From: an uncultured Oscillospiraceae bacterium
GTDB lineage: Bacteria > Bacillota > Clostridia > Oscillospirales > Oscillospiraceae
Length of the DNA stretch: 33,894 nucleotides
Direction: 5' to 3'
Assembly (NCBI GenBank): GCA_934636655.1
Contig: CAKUAS010000021.1
Location: forward strand, 1 to 33,894
The translations under genes and the position numbers were made by a program. The stretch's first letter is position 1, and each line of letters begins with the position of its first letter. The notes beneath the pieces were generated by a model. That model was given only the letters and a program-made list of their open reading frames with translations. It ran no database searches and was not told the origin of the DNA. Positions 1 to 5,911 of this stretch are shown one piece after another.

Positions 1-65
1 GTCGACACCAAGAGATTCTCTCAATCGGTTTAATCTGGTGTTTTCAAGATGTCCTTATGAGGAGT

Positions 66-87
66 CGCCCTTCGGGCTGTCTTTTTT
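66..87 (+). terminator. possible intrinsic terminator of an upstream gene outside the window
   Basis: A short GCCC-TTC-GGGC hairpin (67-77) is followed by CTTTTTT (81-87). The stem is short and its flanks pair poorly, so this is tentative. It lies just before a good promoter, which fits the end of a preceding transcription unit. Bases 1-65 hold no gene I can support. Confidence 0.4.
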
Positions 88-88
88 G

Positions 89-117
89 TTGAATACTGCT
101 TTGTGCGGTCGTATAAT
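89..117 (+). promoter_or_regulatory. sigma-A promoter of the EamA transporter gene
   Basis: TTGAAT (89-94) and a perfect TATAAT (112-117) are separated by 17 bp. The start codon at 141 lies 24 bp further on, preceded by the purine-rich GAAAGAAGG (124-132). Confidence 0.8.
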
Positions 118-140
118 AGACATGAAAGAAGGCAAACGCA

Positions 141-1004
141 ATGTGGATAGTATACGCGTTCGGCTCGGCGTTCTTTGCCGGGCTGACCTCGATCCTTGCA
201 AAATGCGGAATAAGAAAAACCGACTCCGATGCCGCGACGGCGATACGCACGATCGTTGTGCTCATTTTCTCGTGGCTTATGGTGCTTATAGTAGGCTCTG
301 CACCGACGATCACGACGCTGAGTACGAAAACCTGGGTATTCCTCATACTCTCGGGCTTTGCTACCGGCGCGTCGTGGCTGTGTTATTTTAAAGCCCTGCA
401 AATGGGTGACGTGAACAAGGTCGTGCCGATAGACAAGTCGAGCACCGTGCTGACGATAATCCTTGCGTTCATTTTCCTCGGCGAGGAGATAAGCGCGATG
501 AAGCTCGCGGCGGTCGTACTCATCGGCGGCGGCACGTTCATGATGATAGAGAAAAAGGACGTCACCGCAAACGCGCCGTCCGGCGGCAAAAGCTGGCTCA
601 TCTATGCGCTTTTGTCCACCGTTTTTGCAAGCCTTACCGCGATCCTCGGAAAGATCGGCATCGAGGGCGTGGAGTCGAACCTCGGAACGGCTATACGCAC
701 CTGCGTTGTGCTCGTTATGGCGTGGGTGGTCGTGTTCGCAAAGGGCAAAAAGCACACTTTGCGCGGCATACCGAAAAACGAGCTGGGCTTTATCTGTCTG
801 TCCGGCCTTGCTACCGGTGGCTCGTGGCTGTGCTACTATAAGGCGCTGCACGACGGACTTGCCAGCGTCGTCGTGCCTATCGACAAGCTCAGCATCCTCG
901 TATCCATCGCGTTTTCATACATCGTATTTCACGAACACCTGACCAAAAAATCCACCCTCGGCTTATGCCTAATAGTCGTCGGCACATTGCTTATGATCTT
1001 TTAG
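141..1004 (+). CDS. EamA-family (DMT) transporter
   Basis: 287-aa polytopic inner-membrane protein of the drug/metabolite transporter superfamily. It consists of two homologous halves of about 140 residues, each with about five hydrophobic helices. Both halves start alike: 'FAGLTSILAKCGI' near residue 12 and 'FASLTAILGKIGI' near residue 162, each followed about 13 residues later by 'AIRTxVVL'. Both also share a later 'GxATGxSWLCYxKAL' motif. This internal duplication and the length are typical for EamA proteins, which export or import small metabolites; the substrate cannot be read from sequence. The ATG at 141 has a GAAAGAAGG site and its own promoter. The stop codon TAG (1002-1004) sits in TTTTAGAGGTGC, which resembles the terminal repeat of the element that follows, so the last residue and stop may come from that repeat. 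Confidence 0.9.
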   Translation: MWIVYAFGSAFFAGLTSILAKCGIRKTDSDAATAIRTIVVLIFSWLMVLIVGSAPTITTLSTKTWVFLILSGFATGASWLCYFKALQMGDVNKVVPIDKSSTVLTIILAFIFLGEEISAMKLAAVVLIGGGTFMMIEKKDVTANAPSGGKSWLIYALLSTVFASLTAILGKIGIEGVESNLGTAIRTCVVLVMAWVVVFAKGKKHTLRGIPKNELGFICLSGLATGGSWLCYYKALHDGLASVVVPIDKLSILVSIAFSYIVFHEHLTKKSTLGLCLIVVGTLLMIF

Positions 1005-1010
1005 AGGTGC

Positions 1011-1250
1011 TTTTTTAGAGGCGCACGGACACCGTGCCGATACATATATTGCATGCAGATGCCCGGTGTCGCGCCTGCCGACCAAACCGCAGCAGACGGG
1101 CGACCAATGGTCGCCCCTACGGCTATAGTCGGAACTAAAATCATATTCGTAGGGGCGAGCATTGCTCGCCCGTTTTTTATGGTTTTCTCCGCACCTTCCG
1201 GTCGGGATACCGCTATATTTTATCGGCACAATGTAAAAACGCCTCTAAAA
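1011..1250. repeat. MITE-like inverted-repeat element A, no coding capacity
   Basis: The stretch begins TTTTTTAGAGGCG (1011-1023) and ends CGCCTCTAAAA (1240-1250), an 11-bp perfect terminal inverted repeat. Inside are two short palindromes, GGGCGACC-AAT-GGTCGCCC (1098-1116) and GGGCGAGC-ATT-GCTCGCCC (1153-1171), themselves joined by an inverted CCCCTACG/CGTAGGGG pair. The right part (about 1155-1250) is clearly related to 2148-2245, and the left part to 1962-2050, so both loci carry copies of one repeat family. The ORFs in this stretch show no recognisable protein. Which transposase would move it is unknown. Confidence 0.75.
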
Positions 1251-1251
1251 T

Positions 1252-1300
1252 GCCTTCCCCTTGAGGGGAAGGTGTCGGCGCAAGCCGACGGATGAGGTGT
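1252..1300. repeat. intergenic palindromic repeat, REP-like
   Basis: Two adjacent hairpins: CCTTCCCC-TTGA-GGGGAAGG (1253-1272) and GTCGGC-GCAA-GCCGAC (1274-1289), followed by GGATGAGGTGT. As far as I recall, repeats of this form are scattered between genes in Oscillospirales genomes; that is memory, not a search. No coding capacity. Confidence 0.6.
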
Positions 1301-1307
1301 TATTCGA

Positions 1308-1349
1308 ATAAAAAGAGAGAGTGAAGATTTGATCTTCACTCTCTCTTTT
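1308..1349 (-). terminator. intrinsic terminator of the 41-aa minus-strand gene
   Basis: An 18-bp perfect stem (1311-1328 with 1332-1349) has a TTG loop. A run of A at 1308-1314 becomes the U-tract on the minus strand. It lies 1 bp past the stop of the minus-strand gene at 1351. Confidence 0.8.
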
Positions 1350-1350
1350 G

Positions 1351-1476
1351 CTATTTTTCCTCGTTTTCCTGCTCGATGTACATTCCCTCACATTTTCTCT
1401 GCGCCTCGATTATTATTCGCAGAGCCTCCTCGGCGGCGCGCATCATTGTATGATACATCTCCTCATAGTTTGGCAT
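1351..1476 (-). CDS. 41-aa protein of unknown function
   Basis: A small acidic and basic, probably helical protein: starts MPNYEEMYHTMMRAAEEAL and ends EQENEEK. The start at 1476 is chosen because AGGAGGTGAT precedes it at ideal spacing; the longer in-frame start at 1545 would run through the palindromes and lacks a site. A perfect terminator directly follows the stop. I do not recognise the family. The gene is transcribed divergently from two Xre-type regulators across a 91-bp region with two palindromes, so it is probably under their control. A small effector, antirepressor or toxin-like partner are all possible; none can be claimed. The strong ribosome site and own terminator make it likely to be a real gene. 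Confidence 0.6.
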   Translation of the reverse strand: MPNYEEMYHTMMRAAEEALRIIIEAQRKCEGMYIEQENEEK

Positions 1477-1496
1477 GGTATCACCTCCTATGCATA

Positions 1497-1542
1497 TTTT
1501 ATGCGAATATCGCATAAAATTCAATATGCAATATTTGCATAT
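1497..1542. promoter_or_regulatory. two palindromes, probable operators of the divergent Xre regulators
   Basis: Palindrome 1 has perfect 9-bp arms TTTTATGCG (1497-1505) and CGCATAAAA (1511-1519) around AATAT. Palindrome 2 has perfect 7-bp arms ATATGCA (1524-1530) and TGCATAT (1536-1542) around ATATT. Their centres are 25 bp apart and both contain the TATGC half-site at the same 5-bp spacer. A further TATGCATA lies at about 1489-1496. The location between divergent genes, upstream of an HTH gene, fits autoregulation by an Xre-type dimer. This is inference from symmetry and position. Confidence 0.65.
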
Positions 1543-1567
1543 CATAAAATTGCGCAGGGTGATAGCA

Positions 1568-1765
1568 ATGTACAGGCGACTGCGTGATATGCGCGAGGAT
1601 AAAGACCTCCGGCAGCGTGAAATAGCGGAAATACTAAATGTGAGTCAAACGACATATTCACGCTACGAAAGTGGAGAATTGGATATTCCAAGTGCCGCGC
1701 TTATAAAGCTTGCCGATTTCTACGGCGTGAGTGTGGACTATATTTTAGGACGAACAGACAAATGA
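1568..1765 (+). CDS. small Xre-family HTH transcriptional regulator (first of a pair)
   Basis: 65-aa single-domain lambda-repressor-like DNA-binding protein. The HTH spans about residues 6-60, with the helix-turn-helix core QREIAEILNVSQTTYSRYES and the typical C-terminal 'LIKLADFYGVSVDYILGRT'. Xre proteins of this size bind operators as dimers and have no effector domain. The start at 1568 is preferred over the upstream in-frame starts (1475) because it begins the HTH fold in the usual place and has AGGGTGAT just before it; an earlier start would read through the palindromes. The gene overlaps the next regulator by ATGA, so the two are translationally coupled. Confidence 0.85.
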   Translation: MYRRLRDMREDKDLRQREIAEILNVSQTTYSRYESGELDIPSAALIKLADFYGVSVDYILGRTDK

Positions 1766-1968
1766 CCTATCAGCGTATTCGAGATCTCAGAGAAGATGCG
1801 GACCTCACGCAGAAGCAGGTGGGGGAGGCCATAAACGTTCCGCAGCGGACGTATGCATATTATGAAAGCGGCCAGAGAATGGTGCCGCCGCAGGTGCTGT
1901 GCGCTCTCGCTGATTTTTATAATGTCAGTGTTGACTACATCCTTGGGAGAACTGACAAGTTTTTTTAG
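1762..1968 (+). CDS. small Xre-family HTH transcriptional regulator (second of a pair)
   Basis: 68-aa paralogue of the preceding regulator. It has the same layout ('RIRDLREDADLTQKQVGEAI' then 'VPQRTYAYYESGQ') and the same end 'FYNVSVDYILGRTDK'. The two share most of the C-terminal third, pointing to a tandem duplication, while the recognition-helix region differs (SQTTYSRYES against PQRTYAYYES), so operator preference may differ. It starts inside the stop of the first gene (ATGA). The protein ends DKFF-stop, whereas its partner ends DK-stop: the two extra Phe codons and the TAG come from the TTTTTTTAG that opens the following inverted-repeat element. The insertion therefore replaced the natural stop with almost no change to the protein. 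Confidence 0.85.
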   Translation: MTYQRIRDLREDADLTQKQVGEAINVPQRTYAYYESGQRMVPPQVLCALADFYNVSVDYILGRTDKFF

Positions 1969-2404
1969 AGGCGCACGGATGCACCTACCAATACGGTGAT
2001 TGCGGTGGCCCGGTATCGAAGCTTCCGACGAAACCGTGAACCTTCTGCCTCCCATGAGTGCGCTGCAAATGCGGTTTACACCATTGCTTCGACACCGAGC
2101 ATCGGCAATCACTGTATTCGCAGCGTCTTCGTGCGCCTCTGAAAAAACGAGCATTGCTCGCCCATTTTTTGCGCTTTCTCCGAACCTTCCGGTCGGGTCA
2201 CCGCAAAAAATGTACTGGCACAACTTTAATGCGCCACTAAAAAAACGACCCCTCAGTCAGCTTCGCTGACAGCTCCCCTTACGCAGGGGAGCCAAGGGGG
2301 TGCGGCCGCTTTTCGGTTTAGCCGGTATTTTCGATACCGGGTTCACGCAATTACCGTATTGGTGACTGCGTCCGTGCGCCACTAAAAAAGCGCCACTAAA
2401 AAAG
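1961..2404. repeat. nested MITE-like inverted-repeat element B
   Basis: The left arm starts TTTTTTAGAGGCGCACGGA (1961-1979) and continues to about 2024. It reappears inverted twice: about 2086-2147 (ending GTGCGCCTCTGAAAAAA) and about 2328-2389 (ending GTGCGCCACTAAAAAA), each matching over roughly 60 bases with scattered differences. Between the two right arms lie a copy of the right half of element A (2148-2245) and a palindromic block (2249-2300) with CAGTCAGC-TTC-GCTGACAG-like and GCTCCCCT...AGGGGAGC arms. A last short GCGCCACTAAAAAAA end lies at 2390-2404. The arrangement looks like elements inserted into or next to one another. No ORF here is convincing, so this fills the gap between the regulator and the ABC operon. 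Confidence 0.75.
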
Positions 2405-2438
2405 AGAGTGCAGATGAAGAATCTGCGCTCTCTTTTTA
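2400..2438 (-). terminator. intrinsic terminator of the left ABC transporter operon
   Basis: A long stem pairs 2400-2416 with 2422-2438 (GAGAG/CTCTC and GCAGAT/ATCTGC with one wobble pair). On the minus strand it ends in a run of U. It lies 3 bp beyond the stop codon of the ATPase gene. Confidence 0.8.
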
Positions 2439-2441
2439 TCT

Positions 2442-3227
2442 TCAGTTCAGGAGCATGCGGTCGTTGTCGAGTGCCTTGCCGGAGCCGGCCTTGAAGCGGT
2501 CAAGGAAGTCCTGGACGGTCATGCCCTTGCGCTCTGCACCGGACACGTCCATTATGATATTTCCCTTATCCATCATAAGCGTGCGGTTTCCGAGATCAAG
2601 CGCCGACTGCATGTTGTGGGTTATCATCATGCAGGTGATCTTGTCATTTGCGACGATGCTTTTTGTGAGCTCCAGCACCTTTTCGGCCGTGCCGGGGTCG
2701 AGTGCTGCCGTGTGCTCGTCCAAAAGCAGAAGCTTCGGCGGTACTATCGTTGCCATCAGCAGGGTCAGCGCCTGACGCTGGCCGCCGGACAGAAGCCCTA
2801 CCGGCTGCGTGAGCCGATCCTCGAGCCCCATGTCCAAAAGCGCGAGTTTTTCGCGGAACATGGCGCGGTCGGCCTTCGTTATGTGCGAAAACCAGCCGCC
2901 GCTTTTTGCCGCCATTGCGAGGTTTTCCTCGATGCTCATGCCCGGTGCGCTGCCGCGCATGGGGTCCTGGAACAGCCTGCCTATGCTGCGTGCGCGCTTG
3001 TGTTCGGGCATGAAGGTTATATCCTTCCCGTCGAGCTCGATGCTGCCGCTGTCGGTGAAGAAACTTCCGGCGACGGCGTTGAAGAGCGTCGATTTGCCAG
3101 CGCCGTTTGCGCCGATGATGGTTATGAAGTCGCCGTCGTGCACATCAAGCGAAAGCCCGCTCAGGGCGGCCTTTTCATTGACCGTTCCGGGATTAAAGGT
3201 CTTGCTGATGTTATTGAGCTTCAGCAT
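2442..3227 (-). CDS. trpZ: ABC transporter ATP-binding protein, TrpZ-like
   Basis: 261-aa cytoplasmic ATPase that powers the importer formed with the permease and lipoprotein encoded just upstream. Walker A GANGAGKST is at about residues 39-47, Q-loop 'RLFQDP' near 84-89, signature LSGGQ at 146-150, Walker B 'LLLLDEH' around 166-172 (Asp170, Glu171) and an H-loop His in 'MITHN'. The start at 3227 is chosen by alignment with the paralogue at 13407 (both begin ML-K/E-I/L-x-N-x-SKTFNPG); a longer frame to 3260 would overlap the permease. The stop of the permease and this start are 1 bp apart, so translation is coupled. The gene symbol follows the predicted tryptophan transporter trpXYZ and rests on the Trp T-box of the operon, not on proven transport. 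Confidence 0.88.
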   Translation of the reverse strand: MLKLNNISKTFNPGTVNEKAALSGLSLDVHDGDFITIIGANGAGKSTLFNAVAGSFFTDSGSIELDGKDITFMPEHKRARSIGRLFQDPMRGSAPGMSIEENLAMAAKSGGWFSHITKADRAMFREKLALLDMGLEDRLTQPVGLLSGGQRQALTLLMATIVPPKLLLLDEHTAALDPGTAEKVLELTKSIVANDKITCMMITHNMQSALDLGNRTLMMDKGNIIMDVSGAERKGMTVQDFLDRFKAGSGKALDNDRMLLN

Positions 3228-3228
3228 G

Positions 3229-4161
3229 TCAAACACCGCCCTTCTGAGTTTTAAGGCCAAGCCGACGCTTTATCATCGGCATCTGCTTTTTAAGATAAGG
3301 TATCGATATCGCAAGCACGACGATGATCGAGGATATAAGCTTGAGCATGAATGCCGGCATATCGAAGCGCAGCGCGATGGTGTACACCAGCCTGAACAGT
3401 ACAGAGCCGAGCACAACGCCGACGGCGCGGGTGAAGATGCCGCCCTTCCCCATGATAACACCGCCTATGAGCAGAGAGGCCAGCGCGATGGTGACCATGC
3501 CGGTTCCGATGTTTATATCGACGGCCTTCTGCGACTGAGCCAGAAGACAGCCGGACAGCGCCGTGAAGGAGCCTGCGATGCACAGGCCGATTATGGTCGT
3601 GAACGCGGTGTTTATCGATGACGAGCGAACCATGTCGGGGTTGTTGCCCGTTGCGCGTATCGCAAGGCCGAGGCGCGTTTTAAGAAACAGGGTAAGCAGA
3701 ACAAGGATCACGATGACCGCGATGAGAGCGACCGCAAGCTTATACTGCTTTGCAAAGACCGTGCCCTTGAGAAGATCTTTCATCAGCGAGAACACGGTGT
3801 CGGCCTTGTTCATGTTCAGAAGCGAGGAGCCGCCCATGATTGCGATGTTTATAGAGTAAAGTCCGGTGTTTACGATGATGCCGGCGAGTAAACTGTCAAC
3901 GCCGAGCTTGGTCTGCAATATCGCGGTCACAAAGCCCGAGCACACGCCGGCGGCCATCGCGGCGGGTATCGCAAGATACGGATGCCCCGAGAGCACGACT
4001 ATCGCGCCGACCGCGGCGCCGAGGGTGAAGCAGCCGTCGGTGGACAGGTCGCAGACGTTGAGCATGCTGTAGCTCAAATACAGTGCGAGCACTGTCAGCG
4101 AGCAGATAAGTCCCAGCTCAAGCGCTGTCTGCCCAAGGCTCAGTATCGTTGCAATATCCAT
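3229..4161 (-). CDS. trpY: ABC transporter permease, TrpY-like (BPD_transp_2 family)
   Basis: 310-aa integral membrane permease of the branched-chain/sugar-type family (PF02653-like), with about eight to nine hydrophobic helices across its length. Typical features are an early 'LSYSMLNVCDLSTDGCFTLG' segment and the cytoplasmic coupling region 'RLGLAIRATGNNPDMVRSSS' near residue 190, the EAA-like loop of this family. The ATG at 4161 is preceded by AGGAAAGAGGAAA. It lies 33 bp after the lipoprotein gene and 1 bp before the ATPase gene, completing a three-gene importer. It is paralogous to the permease at 12424, sharing the 'DxTVDGxFxxG / DLSTDGCFTLG' and 'RATGxNPxMxR' regions. Confidence 0.88.
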   Translation of the reverse strand: MDIATILSLGQTALELGLICSLTVLALYLSYSMLNVCDLSTDGCFTLGAAVGAIVVLSGHPYLAIPAAMAAGVCSGFVTAILQTKLGVDSLLAGIIVNTGLYSINIAIMGGSSLLNMNKADTVFSLMKDLLKGTVFAKQYKLAVALIAVIVILVLLTLFLKTRLGLAIRATGNNPDMVRSSSINTAFTTIIGLCIAGSFTALSGCLLAQSQKAVDINIGTGMVTIALASLLIGGVIMGKGGIFTRAVGVVLGSVLFRLVYTIALRFDMPAFMLKLISSIIVVLAISIPYLKKQMPMIKRRLGLKTQKGGV

Positions 4162-4194
4162 GTCGTTTCCTCTTTCCTGTGTGGGGTCTGTTGA

Positions 4195-5262
4195 TTACTG
4201 CTGAACGTCGCTGAAGCTTTCAGCGGTGGTGATGGTGTTTATCTTGGTGCAGTAGGGCTCGAATGCCTTTGCGACGGTGTCGTAATCGTAGCCGAGTTCG
4301 GTGCAGATCTCGGTGTTGATGGTGGCGGTGCCGTTATCGAAGGTCTTGACTGCCATGGTTGCGGGGTCCGCGCCGTTGAGGAGTATCTCGGCTACCATGT
4401 TCGCGGTCTCAACGCCGAGGTTTGCGTAGTCAACGCCGTAGCCGAGGAATGCGCCGTTGAGTGCGAAGGAGTCAGCGCCGGTGTAGTGGGGGATGCCGGC
4501 TTTTGCGAGGGTCTCGTAAATTGCGAGCTCTGCCTTCATGATGGAGTTGTCGGTCGGGGTGAACACTGCGTCAACGCCGTCTGCTACCATTGCCTGGGCT
4601 GCGAGCATGACCTCGTCTGCGGTGGAGCCGGTGTGTTCAACTACTTCAACGCCCTTGTTTGTGAGGTATTCCTTAGCTGCCGCGATGGATGCGGTGGAAG
4701 AGTCCTGGCCGACATCGTACAGCAGGCCGATCTTCTTTGCATCGGGGTCGTTTGCGAATATGAGGTTCATGATTGCGTCTGCGTCGAGGTAGTCGCTGGT
4801 GCCGGTGACGTTTGCGCCCGGCTTATCGAGGCTCTCAACGAGCTCTGCACCGACGGGGTCGGAAACCGCGGAGAACACAACGGGGATCTCGTTATCTTCG
4901 GTCAGAGCCTGCATGCGCATCGCAACGGGGGTCGCAACACCGATCATGAGGTCAACGTCCTCTGCAATGAAGTTGGAGATTATTTGCTCCATAACGGTCG
5001 CGTCGGCATTGCAGTTATCATACTTAACATCAAAGGTAACGCCCTTTTCGTCACCGATGGCCTTGAGCTGAGCCTGAATGTTCTCAACTATCTGGTTGAG
5101 GGATGCGTCGTCGACATAGTTGCAGATGCCGACTTTATAGACCTTTGCGCTGTCGTTGTCATTGTCGCCGCCCTTGGTCTGAGTGCCGCAGGCACAGAGG
5201 GTGAATACCATTGCCAGTGCGCAAACAAGCGCGAGTGCCTTTTTGATGATGCTGTTTTTCAT
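4195..5262 (-). CDS. trpX: ABC transporter substrate-binding lipoprotein, TrpX-like
   Basis: 355-aa extracytoplasmic solute-binding lipoprotein of the ABC_sub_bind type (PF04392-like). The N-terminus has Lys residues, a hydrophobic stretch and a lipobox ending LCAC, with Cys25 as the lipidated residue, followed by a polar linker. The body shows the two-lobe fold hallmarks 'YKVGICNYVDD', 'DLMIGVATPVA', 'NVTGTSDYL', 'KIGLLYDVG', 'DAVFTPTDNSIM' and 'GVDYANLGVETA'. The start at 5262 is taken because GGAGGAAAAAACA precedes it; the frame stays open upstream into the T-box and terminator, which are not coding. Expected role: capture of tryptophan, or a related aromatic compound, for the permease and ATPase downstream. 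The Trp assignment comes from the UGG T-box. Confidence 0.88.
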   Translation of the reverse strand: MKNSIIKKALALVCALAMVFTLCACGTQTKGGDNDNDSAKVYKVGICNYVDDASLNQIVENIQAQLKAIGDEKGVTFDVKYDNCNADATVMEQIISNFIAEDVDLMIGVATPVAMRMQALTEDNEIPVVFSAVSDPVGAELVESLDKPGANVTGTSDYLDADAIMNLIFANDPDAKKIGLLYDVGQDSSTASIAAAKEYLTNKGVEVVEHTGSTADEVMLAAQAMVADGVDAVFTPTDNSIMKAELAIYETLAKAGIPHYTGADSFALNGAFLGYGVDYANLGVETANMVAEILLNGADPATMAVKTFDNGTATINTEICTELGYDYDTVAKAFEPYCTKINTITTAESFSDVQQ

Positions 5263-5326
5263 TGTTTTTTCCTCCAAAAATGTTTTTGTATCTTGGGTGC
5301 AGATGGAGGGGAGCTTGCTTATAAAA

Positions 5327-5369
5327 CAAAAAAAGCAGCCTCCTATCCCAACAATGGGACAAGAGCTGC
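5327..5369 (-). terminator. T-box regulated intrinsic terminator
   Basis: On the minus strand the arms GCAGCTC...TCCCA and TGGGA...GGCTGC (5369 to 5335, a few mismatches) are followed by a U-run (5334-5327). It lies directly after the T-box motif and 65 bp before the lipoprotein start, where a T-box expression platform belongs. Confidence 0.85.
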
Positions 5370-5600
5370 GCTCCTGCGATACCACCCAAATTGACGAAAA
5401 ATCGTCCGCTCGCTTATGCGTACCATCATACGCACCCCGATTGATAACGGGAGGGATCCCGTCGGCATCTACTCAAGCAATTGCTTTTTCAAGCCGCCCT
5501 CCGAAGTCCATTCACTTCGCGCCGCCGACCGTGATCTCACCACCCACGGTTCTCTTAACGCCGGTTTACCGAAGCTACTACTCTTCGTCACAGGTTTGAT
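5327..5600 (-). promoter_or_regulatory. T-box riboswitch with UGG (tryptophan) specifier
   Basis: Read on the minus strand, the base of Stem I (CGAAG 5587-5583) pairs with CTTCG (5506-5502). The next helix (CTTCG, about 5573-5569) pairs with CGAAG just before the specifier. The internal loop between them has AGTAG on its 5' side and GAA-TGG-A on its 3' side, the classic specifier-loop arrangement. The specifier is TGG at 5510-5508, a Trp codon. Further on come the AGTAG and GGG-CCC/GTTATC elements of the Stem II-III region. The conserved T-box GGGTGGTATCGC lies near 5387-5376, then the terminator. Uncharged tRNA-Trp would stabilise the antiterminator and switch on the transporter operon. Confidence 0.92.
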
Positions 5601-5606
5601 GCTGCA

Positions 5607-5634
5607 ATTATAGCACCTGATTTTCTCTTGTCAA
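5607..5634 (-). promoter_or_regulatory. promoter of the T-box-controlled transporter operon
   Basis: Perfect -35 TTGACA (5634-5629) and extended -10 TGCTATAAT with TATAAT at 5612-5607, 16 bp apart. Transcription would begin near 5600, exactly at the 5' base of T-box Stem I. Confidence 0.9.
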
Positions 5635-5679
5635 GCCCCAAATCAAAATTTTTTCGCAAAAAATTTCGCCAATTTCCTC

Positions 5680-5708
5680 TTGCAATTGCCGCGGCCATCG
5701 GTTATAAT
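5680..5708 (+). promoter_or_regulatory. promoter of the FMN-binding/SLH surface protein gene
   Basis: TTGCAA (5680-5685), 17 bp, TATAAT (5703-5708). It leaves a leader of about 195 nt before the ATG at 5912, which carries three palindromes. It is divergent from, and 45 bp away from, the T-box operon promoter. Confidence 0.75.
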
Positions 5709-5745
5709 ACACAGGAACTTGATAGGGATTAATTTTTTGCCGACA

Positions 5746-5883
5746 AGTTAGTGTACGCTAACTCTGAAGCAAAAAAATTTTTGAGATTGGTTAGCGAATG
5801 CTAACTCAAAAAATTGAAATATACCCCCGGTGAGAGGGGACAGGGCACAAAAAAGTATACATTGCAGTTAGCGAAAGCTAACT
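5746..5883. promoter_or_regulatory. three GTTAG(N6)CTAAC palindromes upstream of the surface protein
   Basis: Copies: AGTTAG-TGTACG-CTAACT (5746-5763), GGTTAGC-GAAT-GCTAACT (5789-5806) and AGTTAGC-GAAA-GCTAACT (5866-5883). The arms are conserved while the centre varies, as expected for a dimeric regulator's operator; as RNA each would also form a 6-7 bp hairpin. The copies lie downstream of the visible promoter, so repressor roadblock or RNA-level control are both possible. The half-site resembles the GTTAG/CTAAC halves of DtxR/IdeR iron boxes, but the spacing differs, so no regulator is assigned. Confidence 0.7.
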
Positions 5884-5911
5884 GGTGTGAATAAATCAGA
5901 AAGGATGTCAT

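Noticed and set aside
1..391. Short ORFs at the left edge (38..391 plus and 44..346 minus)
   Set aside because: They overlap the EamA gene in other frames and have no ribosome site or recognisable content.
1098..1171. CRISPR-like repeats between the EamA gene and the regulators
   Set aside because: The repeated GGGCGAnC units are inverted palindromes inside one element, not direct repeats with spacers.
5263..5385. N-terminal extension of the left lipoprotein to 5385
   Set aside because: It would translate the T-box terminator; the lipoprotein signal peptide and ribosome site begin at 5262.
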